Shown: piece by piece, positions 34,477 through 47,650 of the stretch | How positions within the stretch are numbered: the stretch's first letter is position 1 | Layout of the letters: every line of letters starts with the position of its first letter | Assembly (NCBI GenBank): GCA_037893245.1 | Contig: JBAIAA010000013.1 | Span: 372,001-436,000, forward strand | Length of the DNA stretch: 64,000 bases | Direction: 5' to 3' | Source: Crossaster papposus | Taxonomy: Eukaryota > Echinodermata > Asteroidea > Velatida > Solasteridae | The notes under the pieces: generated by a model | The model's database searches: none | The model's input: the letters and a program-made list of their open reading frames with translations, nothing else | What the model was told of the DNA's origin: nothing | Program-made: the position numbers and the translations under genes

Positions 34477-37104
34477 CTATAACCCAGAGTGCCGAGGATC
34501 AAAACCTCGTTCTGCTGCTAATAAGTTTTTGGTATGACTTGAAGTACTCGACTCAGAGTGACAAAGTAGACCCTTTCTTGGTCAGTAACCGAGAGTTCGG
34601 ATGATCACAACCTCTGTCTGCTCAGGATAATTTTGTATTTGATAGGGATTTCATTTTCATTAAAAATAGTTACGCAGAGTAGTGCAGCGGGAGCGTGATG
34701 GGCCCATAGCCCAGAGGTCCGAGGACCAAAACCTCGCTTTGCTAACTAGGTATTTTTGCTTCACTGCTATTCACATTTAATAAATATTGTAGAATGTTTT
34801 TAGAATGTCTGCTTTCATTTTGTTTGCATTTTCTAAATTTACATGAGGCATAGTGGCGCAGTTGAAGCGTGCTGGGCCCATAACCCAGAGGTCCGAGGAT
34901 CGAAACCTCGCTCTGCTAACAAGTTTTTGGTATGACATGAGGTACTCGACTCGGAGTGACAAAGTAGACACTTTCTTGGTCAGTACCCGAGAGTTTGGTT
35001 GACCACAACCTCGGTCTGCTCAGGATAATTATTTCCTTGAAAGTGATTTCATTTTCATTACAAATAGTTACGCAGAGTGGTGCAGTGGGAAGCGTGATGG
35101 GCCCATAACCCAGAGGCCCGAGGACCGAAACCTCGCTCTGCTAAAGAGGTATTTTTGCTTCACTGTTATTCAAATTTAATAATTATTTTATAATGTTTTT
35201 AGAATGTCTGCTTTTATTTTGTTTGTTGTTTTTCTAAATTTACATGAGGCATGGTGGCGCAGTGGAAGCTTGCTGGGCCTATAACCCAGAGTGCCGAGGA
35301 TCAAAACCTCGTTCTGCTGCTAATAATTTTTTGGTATGACTTGAAGTACTCGACTCAGAGTGACAAAGTAGACCCTTTCTTGGTCAGTAACCGAGAGTTC
35401 GGATGATCACAACCTCGGTCTGCTCAGGATAATTTTGTATTTGATAGGGATTTCATTTTCATTAAAAATAGTTACGCAGAGTAGTGCAGCGGGAGCGTGA
35501 TGGGCCCATATCCCAGAGGTCCGAGGACCAAAACCTCGCTTTGCTAACTAGGTATTTTTGCTTCACTGCTATTCACATTTAATAAATATTGTAGAATGTT
35601 TTTAGAATGTCTGCTTTCATTTTGTTTGCATTTTCTAAATTTACATGAGGCATAGTGGCGCAGTTGAAGCGTGCTGGGCCCATAACCCAGAGGTCCGAGG
35701 ATCGAAACCTCGCTCTGCTAACAAGTTTTTGGTATGACATGAGGTACTCGACTCGGAGTGACAAAGTAGACACTTTCTTGGTCAGTACCCGAGAGTTTGG
35801 TTGACCACAACCTCGGTCTGCTCAGGATAATTATTTCCTTGAAAGTGATTTCATTTTCATTACAAATAGTTATGCAGAGTGGTGCAGTGGGAAGCGTGAT
35901 GGGCCCATAACCCAGAGGCCTGAGGACCGAAACCTCGCTCTGCTAACAAGTTTTTGGTATGACATGAGGTACTCGACTCGGAGTGACAAAGTAGACACTT
36001 TCTTGGTCAGTACCCGAGAGTTTGGATGATCACAACCTCGGTCTGCTCAGGATAATTTTGTATTTGATAGGGATTTCATTTTCATTAAAAATAGTTACGC
36101 AGAGTAGTGCAGCGGGAGCGTGATGGGCCCATAGCCCAGAGGTCCGAGGACCAAAACCTCGCTTTGCTAACTAGGTATTTTTGCTTCACTGCTATTCACA
36201 TTTAATAAATATTGTAGAATGTTTTTAGAATGTCTGCTTTCATTTTGTTTGCATTTTCTAAATTTACATGAGGCATAGTGGCGCAGTTGAAGCGTGCTGG
36301 GCCCATAACCCAGAGGTCTGAGGATCGAAACCTCGCTCTGCTAACAAGTTTTTGGTATGACATGAGGTACTCGACTCGGAGTGACAAAGTAGACACTTTC
36401 TTGGTCAGTACCCGAGAGTTTGGTTGACCACAACCTCGGTCTGCTCAGGATAATTATTTCCTTGAAAGTGATTTCATTTTCATTACAAATAGTTACGCAG
36501 AGTGGTGCAGTGGGAAGCGTGATGGGCCCATAACCCAGAGGCCCGAGGACCAAAACCTCGCTCTGCTAAAGAGGTATTTTTGCTTCACTGTTATTCAAAT
36601 TTAATAATTATATTAGAATGTTTTTAGAATGTCTGCTTTTATTTTGTTTGTTGTTTTTCTAAATTTACATGAGGCATGGTGGCGCAGTGGAAGCTTGCTG
36701 GGCCTATAACCCAGAGTGCCGAGGATCAAAACCTCGTTCTGCTGCTAATAAGTTTTTGGTATGACTTGAAGTACTCGACTCGGAGTGACAAAGTAGACAC
36801 TTTCTTGGTCAGTACCCGAGAGTTTGGATGATCACAACCTCGGTCTGCTCAGGATAATTTTGTATTTGATAGGGATTTCATTTTCATTAAAAATAGTTAC
36901 GCAGAGTAGTGCAGCGGGAGCGTGATGGGCCCATAGCCCAGAGGTCCGAGGACCAAAACCTCGCTTTGCTAACTAGGTATTTTTGCTTCACTGCTATTCA
37001 CATTTAATAAATATTGTAGAATGTTTTTAGAATGTCTGCTTTCATTTTGTTTGCATTTTCTAAATTTACATGAGGCATAGTGGCGCAGTTGAAGCGTGCT
37101 GGGC
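34477..37104 (+). repeat. 2628-bp higher-order repeat, copy 1
   Basis: It shares with copy 2, at exactly 2628 bp, CCTCTGTCTG (34611/37239), TAATAATTTT (35321/37949), CATATCCCAG in B2 (near 35507/38135), the 623-bp unit and GTCTGAGG in the following A1. The copy begins in the B1 near 34477 and ends inside the A1 that starts at 37074. Confidence 0.9.
35649..36271 (+). repeat. 623-bp unit lacking B1 (copy 1)
   Basis: Order is A1, A-relic, A2, hybrid relic, B2. After A2 the sequence continues with the spacer normally found after A1 (CTAACAAGTTTTTGG) and an A-type relic, then becomes B type at TTTGGATGATCAC. A2 and A1 share the 13-nt end CCTCGCTCTGCTA, where the first switch must lie. This unit lacks the AAGCTT site. 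Confidence 0.9.
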
Positions 37105-37145
37105 CTATAACCCAGAGTGCCGAGGATCAAAACCTCGTTCTGCTG
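37074..37145 (+). pseudogene. A1/B1 hybrid tRNA-like element at a duplication junction
   Basis: The 5' part is A1 (GGCATAG, AGTTGAAGCGTGCTGGG) and the 3' part is B1 (CCTATAACCCAGAGTGCC, GATCAAAACC). The switch falls just before the anticodon. The remaining sequence to 37474 is the rest of a B half, giving a 401-bp unit. It combines the A1 D-loop lesion with the B1 anticodon TAT. Confidence 0.92.
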
Positions 37146-39732
37146 CTAATAAGTTTTTGGTATGACTTGAAGTACTCGACTCAGAGTGACAAAGTAGACC
37201 CTTTCTTGGTCAGTAACCGAGAGTTCGGATGATCACAACCTCTGTCTGCTCAGGATAATTTTGTATTTGATAGGGATTTCATTTTCATTAAAAATAGTTA
37301 CGCAGAGTAGTGCAGCGGGAGCGTGATGGGCCCATAGCCCAGAGGTCCGAGGACCAAAACCTCGCTTTGCTAACTAGGTATTTTTGCTTCACTGCTATTC
37401 ACATTTAATAAATATTGTAGAATGTTTTTAGAATGTCTGCTTTCATTTTGTTTGCATTTTCTAAATTTACATGAGGCATAGTGGCGCAGTTGAAGCGTGC
37501 TGGGCCCATAACCCAGAGGTCCGAGGATCGAAACCTCGCTCTGCTAACAAGTTTTTGGTATGACATGAGGTACTCGACTCGGAGTGACAAAGTAGACACT
37601 TTCTTGGTCAGTACCCGAGAGTTTGGTTGACCACAACCTCGGTCTGCTCAGGATAATTATTTCCTTGAAAGTGATTTCATTTTCATTACAAATAGTTACG
37701 CAGAGTGGTGCAGTGGGAAGCGTGATGGGCCCATAACCCAGAGGCCCGAGGACCGAAACCTCGCTCTGCTAAAGAGGTATTTTTGCTTCACTGTTATTCA
37801 AATTTAATAATTATTTTAGAATGTTTTTAGAATGTCTGCTTTTATTTTGTTTGTTGTTTTTCTAAATTTACATGAGGCATGGTGGCGCAGTGGAAGCTTG
37901 CTGGGCCTATAACCCAGAGTGCCGAGGATCAAAACCTCGTTCTGCTGCTAATAATTTTTTGGTATGACTTGAAGTACTCGACTCAGAGTGACAAAGTAGA
38001 CCCTTTCTTGGTCAGTAACCGAGAGTTCGGATGATCACAACCTCGGTCTGCTCAGGATAATTTTGTATTTGATAGGGATTTCATTTTCATTAAAAATAGT
38101 TACGCAGAGTAGTGCAGCGGGAGCGTGATGGGCCCATATCCCAGAGGTCCGAGGACCAAAACCTCGCTTTGCTAACTAGGTATTTTTGCTTCACTGCTAT
38201 TCACATTTAATAAATATTGTAGAATGTTTTTAGAATGTCTGCTTTCATTTTGTTTGCATTTTCTAAATTTACATGAGGCATAGTGGCGCAGTTGAAGCGT
38301 GCTGGGCCCATAACCCAGAGGTCCGAGGATCGAAACCTCGCTCTGCTAACAAGTTTTTGGTATGACATGAGGTACTCGACTCGGAGTGACAAAGTAGACA
38401 CTTTCTTGGTCAGTACCCGAGAGTTTGGTTGACCACAACCTCGGTCTGCTCAGGATAATTATTTCCTTGAAAGTGATTTCATTTTCATTACAAATAGTTA
38501 CGCAGAGTGGTGCAGTGGGAAGCGTGATGGGCCCATAACCCAGAGGCCTGAGGACCGAAACCTCGCTCTGCTAACAAGTTTTTGGTATGACATGAGGTAC
38601 TCGACTCGGAGTGACAAAGTAGACACTTTCTTGGTCAGTACCCGAGAGTTTGGATGATCACAACCTCGGTCTGCTCAGGATAATTTTGTATTTGATAGGG
38701 ATTTCATTTTCATTAAAAATAGTTACGCAGAGTAGTGCAGCGGGAGCGTGATGGGCCCATAGCCCAGAGGTCCGAGGACCAAAACCTCGCTTTGCTAACT
38801 AGGTATTTTTGCTTCACTGCTATTCACATTTAATAAATATTGTAGAATGTTTTTAGAATGTCTGCTTTCATTTTGTTTGCATTTTCTAAATTTACATGAG
38901 GCATAGTGGCGCAGTTGAAGCGTGCTGGGCCCATAACCCAGAGGTCTGAGGATCGAAACCTCGCTCTGCTAACAAGTTTTTGGTATGACATGAGGTACTC
39001 GACTCGGAGTGACAAAGTAGACACTTTCTTGGTCAGTACCCGAGAGTTTGGTTGACCACAACCTCGGTCTGCTCAGGATAATTATTTCCTTGAAAGTGAT
39101 TTCATTTTCATTACAAATAGTTACGCAGAGTGGTGCAGTGGGAAGCGTGATGGGCCCATAACCCAGAGGCCCGAGGACCAAAACCTCGCTCTGCTAAAGA
39201 GGTATTTTTGCTTCACTGTTATTCAAATTTAATAATTATATTAGAATGTTTTTAGAATGTCTGCTTTTATTTTGTTTGTTGTTTTTCTAAATTTACATGA
39301 GGCATGGTGGCGCAGTGGAAGCTTGCTGGGCCTATAACCCAGAGTGCCGAGGATCAAAACCTCGTTCTGCTGCTAATAAGTTTTTGGTATGACTTGAAGT
39401 ACTCGACTCGGAGTGACAAAGTAGACACTTTCTTGGTCAGTACCCGAGAGTTTGGATGATCACAACCTCGGTCTGCTCAGGATAATTTTGTATTTGATAG
39501 GGATTTCATTTTCATTAAAAATAGTTACGCAGAGTAGTGCAGCGGGAGCGTGATGGGCCCATAGCCCAGAGGTCCGAGGACCAAAACCTCGCTTTGCTAA
39601 CTAGGTATTTTTGCTTCACTGCTATTCACATTTAATAAATATTGTAGAATGTTTTTAGAATGTCTGCTTTCATTTTGTTTGCATTTTCTAAATTTACATG
39701 AGGCATAGTGGCGCAGTTGAAGCGTGCTGGGC
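37105..39732 (+). repeat. 2628-bp higher-order repeat, copy 2
   Basis: Tandem copy of 34477-37104. It starts at an A1/B1 fusion and ends within the A1 at 39702, after which A1 continues normally. The arrangement is what one unequal crossover between a B1 and an A1 predicts. The single-base limits are uncertain by about 10 bp because A1 and B1 are alike there. Confidence 0.88.
38277..38899 (+). repeat. 623-bp unit lacking B1 (copy 2)
   Basis: Same junctions as the copy at 35649, carried along by the 2628-bp duplication. A2 keeps TTACGCAGAG here where the first copy has TTATGCAGAG. Confidence 0.9.
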
Positions 39733-42700
39733 CCATAACCCAGAGGTCCGAGGATCGAAACCTCGCTCTGCTAACAAGTTTTTGGTATGACATGAGGTAC
39801 TCGACTCGGAGTGACAAAGTAGACACTTTCTTGGTCAGTACCCGAGAGTTTGGTTGACCACAACCTCGGTCTGCTCAGGATAATTATTTCCTTGAAAGTG
39901 ATTTCATTTTCATTACAAATAGTTACGCAGAGTGGTGCAGTGGGAAGCGTGATGGGCCCATAACCCAGAGGCCCGAGGACCAAAACCTCGCTCTGCTAAA
40001 GAGGTATTTTTGCTTCACTGTTATTCAAATTTAATAATTATTTTAGAATGTTTTTAGAATGTCTGCTTTTATTTTGTTTGTTGTTTTTCTAAATTTACAT
40101 GAGGCATGGTGGCGCAGTGGAAGCTTGCTGGGCCTATAACCCAGAGTGCCGAGGATCAAAACCTCGTTCTGCTGCTAATACGTTTTTGGTATGACTTGAA
40201 GTACTCGACTCGGAGTGACAAAGTAGACACTTTCTTGGTCAGTACCCGAGAGTTTGGATGATCACAACCTCGGTCTGCTCAGGATAATTTTGTATTTGAT
40301 AGGGATTTCATTTTCATTAAAAATAGTTACGCAGAGTAGTGCAGCGGGAGCGTGATGGGCCCATAGCCCAGAGGTCCGAGGACCAAAACCTCGCTTTGCT
40401 AACTAGGTATTTTTGCTTCACTGCTATTCACATTTAATAAATATTGTAGAATGTTTTTAGAATGTCTGCTTTCATTTTGTTTGCATTTTCTAAATTTACA
40501 TGAGGCATAGTGGCGCAGTTGAAGCGTGCTGGGCCCATAACCCAGAGGTCCGAGGATCGAAACCTCGCTCTGCTAACAAGTTTTTGGTATGACATGAGGT
40601 ACTCGACTCGGAGTGACAAAGTAGACACTTTCTTGGTCAGTACCCGAGAGTTTGGTTGACCACAACCTCGGTCTGCTCAGGATAATTATTTCCTTGAAAG
40701 TGATTTCATTTTCATTACAAATAGTTACGCAGAGTGGTGCAGTGGGAAGCGTGATGGGCCCATAACCCAGAGGCCCGAGGACCGAAACCTCGCTCTGCTA
40801 AAGAGGTATTTTTGCTTCACTGTTATTCAAATTTAATAATTATTTTAGAATGTTTTTAGAATGTCTGCTTTTATTTTGTTTGTTGTTTTTCTAAATTTAC
40901 ATGAGGCATGGTGGCGCAGTGGAAGCTTGCTGGGCCTATAACCCAGAGTGCCGAGGATCAAAACCTCGTTCTGCTGCTAATAAGTTTTTGGTATGACTTG
41001 AAGTACTCGACTCAGAGTGACAAAGTAGACCCTTTCTTGGTCAGTAACCGAGAGTTCGGATGATCACAACCTCGGTCTGCTCAGGATAATTTTGTATTTG
41101 ATAGGGATTTCATTTTCATTAAAAATAGTTACGCAGAGTAGTGCAGCGGGAGCGTGATGGGCCCATAGCCCAGAGGTCCGAGGACCAAAACCTCGCTTTG
41201 CTAACTAGGTATTTTTGCTTCACTGCTATTCACATTTAATAAATATTGTAGAATGTTTTTAGAATGTCTGCTTTCATTTTGTTTGCATTTTCTAAATTTA
41301 CATGAGGCATAGTGGCGCAGTTGAAGCGTGCTGGGCCCATAACCCAGAGGTCCGAGGATCGAAACCTCGCTCTGCTAACAAGTTTTTGGTATGACATGAG
41401 GTACTCGACTCGGAGTGACAAAGTAGACACTTTCTTGGTCAGTACCCGAGAGTTTGGTTGACCACAACCTCGGTCTGCTCAGGATAATTATTTCCTTGAA
41501 AGTGATTTCATTTTCATTACAAATAGTTACGCAGAGTGGTGCAGTGGGAAGCGTGATGGGCCCATAACCCAGAGGCCCGAGGACCGAAACCTCGCTCTGC
41601 TAAAGAGGTATTTTTGCTTCACTGTTATTCAAATTTAATAATTATTTTAGAATGTTTTTAGAATGTCTGCTTTTATTTTGTTTGTTGTTTTTCTAAATTT
41701 ACATGAGGCATGGTGGCGCAGTGGAAGCTTGCTGGGCCTATAACCCAGAGTGCCGAGGATCAAAACCTCGTTCTGCTGCTAATAAGTTTTTGGTATGACT
41801 TGAAGTACTCGACTCAGAGTGACAAAGTAGACCCTTTCTTGGTCAGTAACCGAGAGTTCGGATGATCACAACCTCGGTCTGCTCAGGATAATTTTGTATT
41901 TGATAGGGATTTCATTTTCATTAAAAATAGTTACGCAGAGTAGTGCAGCGGGAGCGTGATGGGCCCATAGCCCAGAGGTCCGAGGACCAAAACCTCGCTT
42001 TGCTAACTAGGTATTTTTGCTTCACTGCTATTCACATTTAATAAATATTGTAGAATGTTTTTAGAATGTCTGCTTTCATTTTGTTTGCATTTTCTAAATT
42101 TACATGAGGCATAGTGGCGCAGTTGAAGCGTGCTGGGCCCATAACCCAGAGGTCCGAGGATCGAAACCTCGCTCTGCTAACAAGTTTTTGGTATGACATG
42201 AGGTACTCGACTCGGAGTGACAAAGTAGACACTTTCTTGGTCAGTACCCGAGAGTTTGGTTGACCACAACCTCGGTCTGCTCAGGATAATTATTTCCTTG
42301 AAAGTGATTTCATTTTCATTACAAATAGTTACGCAGAGTGGTGCAGTGGGAAGCGTGATGGGCGCATAACCCAGAGGCCCGAGGACCGAAACCTCGCTCT
42401 GCTAAAGAGGTATTTTTGCTTCACTGTTATTCAAATTTAATAATTATATTAGAATGTTTTTAGAATGTCTGCTTTTATTTTGTTTGTTGTTTTTCTAAAT
42501 TTACATGAGGCATGGTGGCGCAGTGTAAGCTTGCTGGGCCTATAACCCAGAGTGCCGAGGATCAAAACCTCGTTCTGCTGCTAATAAGTTTTTGGTATGA
42601 CTTGAAGTACTCGACTCAGAGTGACAAAGTAGACCCTTTCTTGGTCAGTAACCGAGAGTTCGGATGATCACAACCTCTGTCTGCTCAGGATAATTTTGTA

Positions 42701-42909
42701 TTTGATAGGGATTTCATTTTCATTAAAAATAGTTACGCAGAGTAGTGCAGCGGGAGCGTGATGGGCCCATAGCCCAGAGGTCCGAGGACCAAAACCTCGC
42801 TTTGCTAACTAGGTATTTTTGCTTCACTGCTATTCACATTTAATAAATATTGTAGAATGTTTTTAGAATGTCTGCTTTCATTTTGTTTGCATTTTCTAAA
42901 TTTACATGA

Positions 42910-43532
42910 GGCATAGTGGCGCAGTTGAAGCGTGCTGGGCCCATAACCCAGAGGTCCGAGGATCGAAACCTCGCTCTGCTAACAAGTTTTTGGTATGACA
43001 TGAGGTACTCGACTCGGAGTGACAAAGTAGACACTTTCTTGGTCAGTACTCGAGAGTTTGGTTGACCACAACCTCGGTCTGCTCAGGATAATTATTTCCT
43101 TGAAAGTGATTTCATTTTCATTACAAATAGTTATGCAGAGTGGTGCAGTGGGAAGCGTGATGGGCCCATAACCCAGAGGCCTGAGGACCGAAACCTCGCT
43201 CTGCTAACAAGTTTTTGGTATGACATGAGGTACTCGACTCGGAGTGACAAAGTAGACACTTTCTTGGTCAGTACCCGAGAGTTTGGATGATCACAACCTC
43301 GGTCTGCTCAGGATAATTTTGTATTTGATAGGGATTTCATTTTCATTAAAAATAGTTACGCAGAGTAGTGCAGCGGGAGCGTGATGGGCCCATAGCCCAG
43401 AGGTCCGAGGACCAACACCTCGCTTTGCTAACTAGGTATTTTTGCTTCACTGCTATTCACATTTAATAAATATTGTAGAATGTTTTTAGAATGTCTGCTT
43501 TCATTTTGTTTGCATTTTCTAAATTTACATGA
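42910..43532 (+). repeat. 623-bp unit lacking B1 (copy 3)
   Basis: Same two junctions. Preceded, as in copy 1, by the ATTATATTAG and CCTCTGTCTG variants (near 42442 and 42674), which points to common descent rather than an independent event. The B2 reads ACCAACACC. Confidence 0.88.
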
Positions 43533-44069
43533 GGCATAGTGGCGCAGTTGAAGCGTGCTGGGCCCATAACCCAGAGGTCCGAGTATCGAAACCTCGCTCT
43601 GCTAACAAGTTTTTGGTATGACATGAGGTACTCGACTCAGAGTGACAAAGTAGACACTTTCTTGGTCAGTACCCGAGGGTTTGGTTGACCACAACCTCGG
43701 TCTGCTCAGGATAATTATTTCCTTGAAAGTGATTTCATTTTCATTACAAATAGTTACGCAGAGTGGTGCAGTGGGAAGCGTGATGGGCCCATAACCCAGA
43801 GGCCCGAGGACCGAAACCTCGCTCTGCTAAAGAGGTATTTTGCTTCACTGTTATTCAAATTTAATACTTATTTTAGAATGTTTTTAGAATGTCTGCTTTT
43901 ATTTTGTTTGTTGTTTTTCTAAATTTACATGAGGCATGGTGGCGCAGTGGAAGCTTGCTGGGCCTATAACCCAGAGTGCCGAGGATCAAAACCTCGTTCT
44001 GCTGCTAATAAGTTTTTGGTATGACTTGAAGTACTCGACTCAGAGTGACAAAGTAGACCCTTTCTTGGT

Positions 44070-47000
44070 CAGTAACCGAGAGTTTGGATGATCACAACCT
44101 CGGTCTGCTCAGGATAATTTTGTATTTGATAGGGATTTCATTTTCATTAAAAATAGTTACGCAGAGTAGTGCAGCGGGAGCGTGATGGGCCCATAGCCCA
44201 GAGGTCCGAGGACCAAAACCTCGCTTTGCTAACTAGGTATTTTTGCTTCACTGCTATTCACATTTAATAAATATTGTAGAATGTTTTTAGAATGTCTGCT
44301 TTCATTTTGTTTGCATTTTCTAAATTTACATGAGGCATAGTGGCGCAGTTGAAGCGTGCTGGGCCCATAACCCAGAGGTCCGAGGATCGAAACCTCGCTC
44401 TGCTAACAAGTTTTTGGTATGACATGAGGTACTCGACTCGGAGTGACAAAGTAGACACTTTCTTGGTCAGTACCCGAGAGTTTGGTTGACCACAACCTCG
44501 GTCTGCTCAGGATAATTATTTCCTTGAAAGTGATTTCATTTTCATTACAAATAGTTACGCAGAGTGGTGCAGTGGGAAGCGTGATGGGCCCATAACCCAG
44601 AGGCCCGAGGACCGAAACCTCGCTCTGCTAAAGAGGTATTTTTGCTTCACTGTTATTCAAATTTAATAATTATTTTAGAATGTTTTTAGAATGTCTGCTT
44701 TTATTTTGTTTGTTGTTTTTCTAAATTTACATGAGGCATGGTGGCGCAGTGGAAGCTTGCTGGGCCTATAACCCAGAGTGCCGAGGATCAAAACCTCGTT
44801 CTGCTGCTAATAAGTTGTTGGTATGACTTGAAGTACTCGACTCAGAGTGACAAAGTAGACCCTTTCTTGGTCAGTAACCGAGAGTTCGGATGATCACAAC
44901 CTCGGTCTGCTCAGGATAATTTTGTATTTGATAGGGATTTCATTTTCATTAAAAATAGTTACGCAGAGTAGTGCAGCGGGAGCGTGATGGGCCCATAGCC
45001 CAGAGGTCCGAGGACCAAAACCTCGCTTTGCTAACTAGGTATTTTTGCTTCACTGCTATTCACATTTAATAAATATTGTAGAATGTTTTTAGAATGTCTG
45101 CTTTCATTTTGTTTGCATTTTCTAAATTTACATGAGGCATAGTGGCGCAGTTGAAGCGTGCTGGGCCCATAACCCAGAGGTCCGAGGATCGAAACCTCGC
45201 TCTGCTAACAAGTTTTTGGTATGACATGAGGTACTCGACTCGGAGTGACAAAGTAGACACTTTCTTGGTCAGTACCCGAGAGTTTGGTTGACCACAACCT
45301 CGGTCTGCTCAGGATAATTATTTCCTTGAAAGTGATTTCATTTTCATTACAAATAGTTACGCAGAGTGGTGCAGTGGGAAGCGTGATGGGCCCATAACCC
45401 AGAGGCCCGAGGACCGAAACCTCGCTCTGCTAAAGAGGTATTTTTGCTTCACTGTTATTCAAATTTAATAATTATATTAGAATGTTTTTAGAATGTCTGC
45501 TTTTATTTTGTTTGTTGTTTTTCTAAATTTACATGAGGCATGGTGGCGCAGTGGAAGCTTGCTGGGCCTATAACCCAGAGTGCCGAGGATCAAAACCTCG
45601 TTCTGCTGCTAATAAGTTTTTGGTATGACTTGAAGTACTCGACTCAGAGTGACAAAGTAGACCCTTTCTTGGTCAGTAACCGAGAGTTCGGATGATCACA
45701 ACCTCTGTCTGCTCAGGATAATTTTGTATTTGATAGGGATTTCATTTTCATTAAAAATAGTTACGCAGAGTAGTGCAGCGGGAGCGTGATGGGCCCATAG
45801 CCCAGAGGTCCGAGGACCAAAACCTCGCTTTGCTAACTAGGTATTTTTGCTTCACTGCTATTCACATTTAATAAATATTGTAGAATGTTTTTAGAATGTC
45901 TGCTTTCATTTTGTTTGCATTTTCTAAATTTACATGAGGCATAGTGGCGCAGTTGAAGCGTGCTGGGCCCATAACCCAGAGGTCCGAGGATCGAAACCTC
46001 GCTCTGCTAACAAGTTTTTGGTATGACATGAGGTACTCGACTCGGAGTGACAAAGTAGACACTTTCTTGGTCAGTACCCGAGAGTTTGGTTGACCACAAC
46101 CTCGGTCTGCTCAGGATAATTATTTCCTTGAAAGTGATTTCATTTTCATTACAAATAGTTACGCAGAGTGGTGCAGTGGGAAGCGTGATGGGCCCATAAC
46201 CCAGAGGCCCGAGGACCGAAACCTCGCTCTGCTAAAGAGGTATTTTTGCTTCACTGTTATTCAAATTTAATAATTATTTTAGAATGTGTTTAGAATGTCT
46301 GCTTTTATTTTGTTTGTTGTTTTTCTAAATTTACATGAGGCATGGTGGCGCAGTGGAAGCTTGCTGGGCCTATAACCCAGAGTGCCGAGGATCAAAACCT
46401 CGTTCTGCTGCTAATAATTTTTTGGTATGACTTGAAGTACTCGACTCAGAGTGACAAAGTAGACCCTTTCTTGGTCAGTAACCGAGAGTTCGGATGATCA
46501 CAACCTCGGTCTGCTCAGGATAATTTTGTATTTGATAGGGATTTCATTTTCATTAAAAATAGTTACGCAGAGTAGTGCAGCGGGAGCGTGATGGGCCCAT
46601 AGCCCAGATGTCCGAGGACCAAAACCTCGCTTTGCTAACTAGGTATTTTTGCTTCACTGCTATTCACATTTAATAAATATTGTAGAATGTTTTTAGAATG
46701 TCTGCTTTCATTTTGTTTGCATTTTCTAAATTTACATGAGGCATAGTGGCGCAGTTGAAGCGTGCTGGGCCCATAACCCAGAGGTCCGAGGATCGAAACC
46801 TCGCTCTGCTAACAAGTTTTTGGTATGACATGAGGTACTCGACTCGGAGTGACAAAGTAGACACTTTCTTGGTCAGTACCCGAGAGTTTGGTTGACCACA
46901 ACCTCGGTCTGCTCAGGATAATTATTTCCTTGAAAGTGATTTCATTTTCATTACAAATAGTTATGCAGAGTGGTGCAGTGGGAAGCGTGATGGGCCCATA

Positions 47001-47650
47001 ACCCAGAGGCCTGAGGACCGAAACCTCGCTCTGCTAACAAGTTTTTGGTATGACATGAGGTACTCGACTCGGAGTGACAAAGTAGACACTTTCTTGGTCA
47101 GTACCCGAGAGTTTGGATGATCACAACCTCGGTCTGCTCAGGATAATTTTGTATTTGATAGGGATTTCATTTTCATTAAAAATAGTTAGGCAGAGTAGTG
47201 CAGCGGGAGCGTGATGGGCCCATAGCCCAGAGGTCCGAGGACCAAAACCTCGCTTTGCTAACTAGGTATTTTTGCTTCACTGCTATTCACATTTAATAAA
47301 TATTGTAGAATGTTTTTAGAATGTCTGCTTTCATTTTGTTTGCATTTTCTAAATTTACATGAGGCATAGTGGCGCAGTTGAAGCGTGCTGGGCCCATAAC
47401 CCAGAGGTCCGAGGATCGAAACCTCGCTCTGCTAACAAGTTTTTGGTATGACATGAGGTACTCGACTCGGAGTGACAAAGTAGACACTTTCTTGGTCAGT
47501 ACCCGAGAGTTTGGTTGACCACAACCTAGGTCTGCTCAGGATAATTATTTCCTTGAAAGTGATTTCATTTTCATTACAAATAGTTACGCAGAGTGGTGCA
47601 GTGGGAAGCGTGATGGGCCCATAACCCAGAGGCCCGAGGACCGAAACCTC
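44070..47650 (+). repeat. 3.6-kb segment, first copy (partner at 49503-53083, offset 5433 bp)
   Basis: Private variants recur at exactly 5433 bp: TAAGTTGTTG (44811/50244), AGAATGTGTT (46281/51714), CCTCTGTCTG (45702/51135), CAGATGTCCG in B2 (near 46605/52038), TTAGGCAGAG (near 47187/52620) and CCTAGGTCTG (near 47525/52958). The match ends near 47.65 kb, where the A2 and following spacer diverge. Confidence 0.87.
46740..47362 (+). repeat. 623-bp unit lacking B1 (copy 4)
   Basis: Same junctions, A2 beginning TTATGCAGAG and containing GGCCTGAGG. The B2 acceptor strand is altered (GTTAGGCAGAG), shared with the copy at 52173. Confidence 0.88.

Noticed and set aside
36341-36553. Minus-strand 70-codon open frame (also 38969 and 39771)
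   Set aside because: Opened by the A2 change to GACCAAAACC in a few related units. It crosses the A-relic and A2 antisense, with no coding signal.
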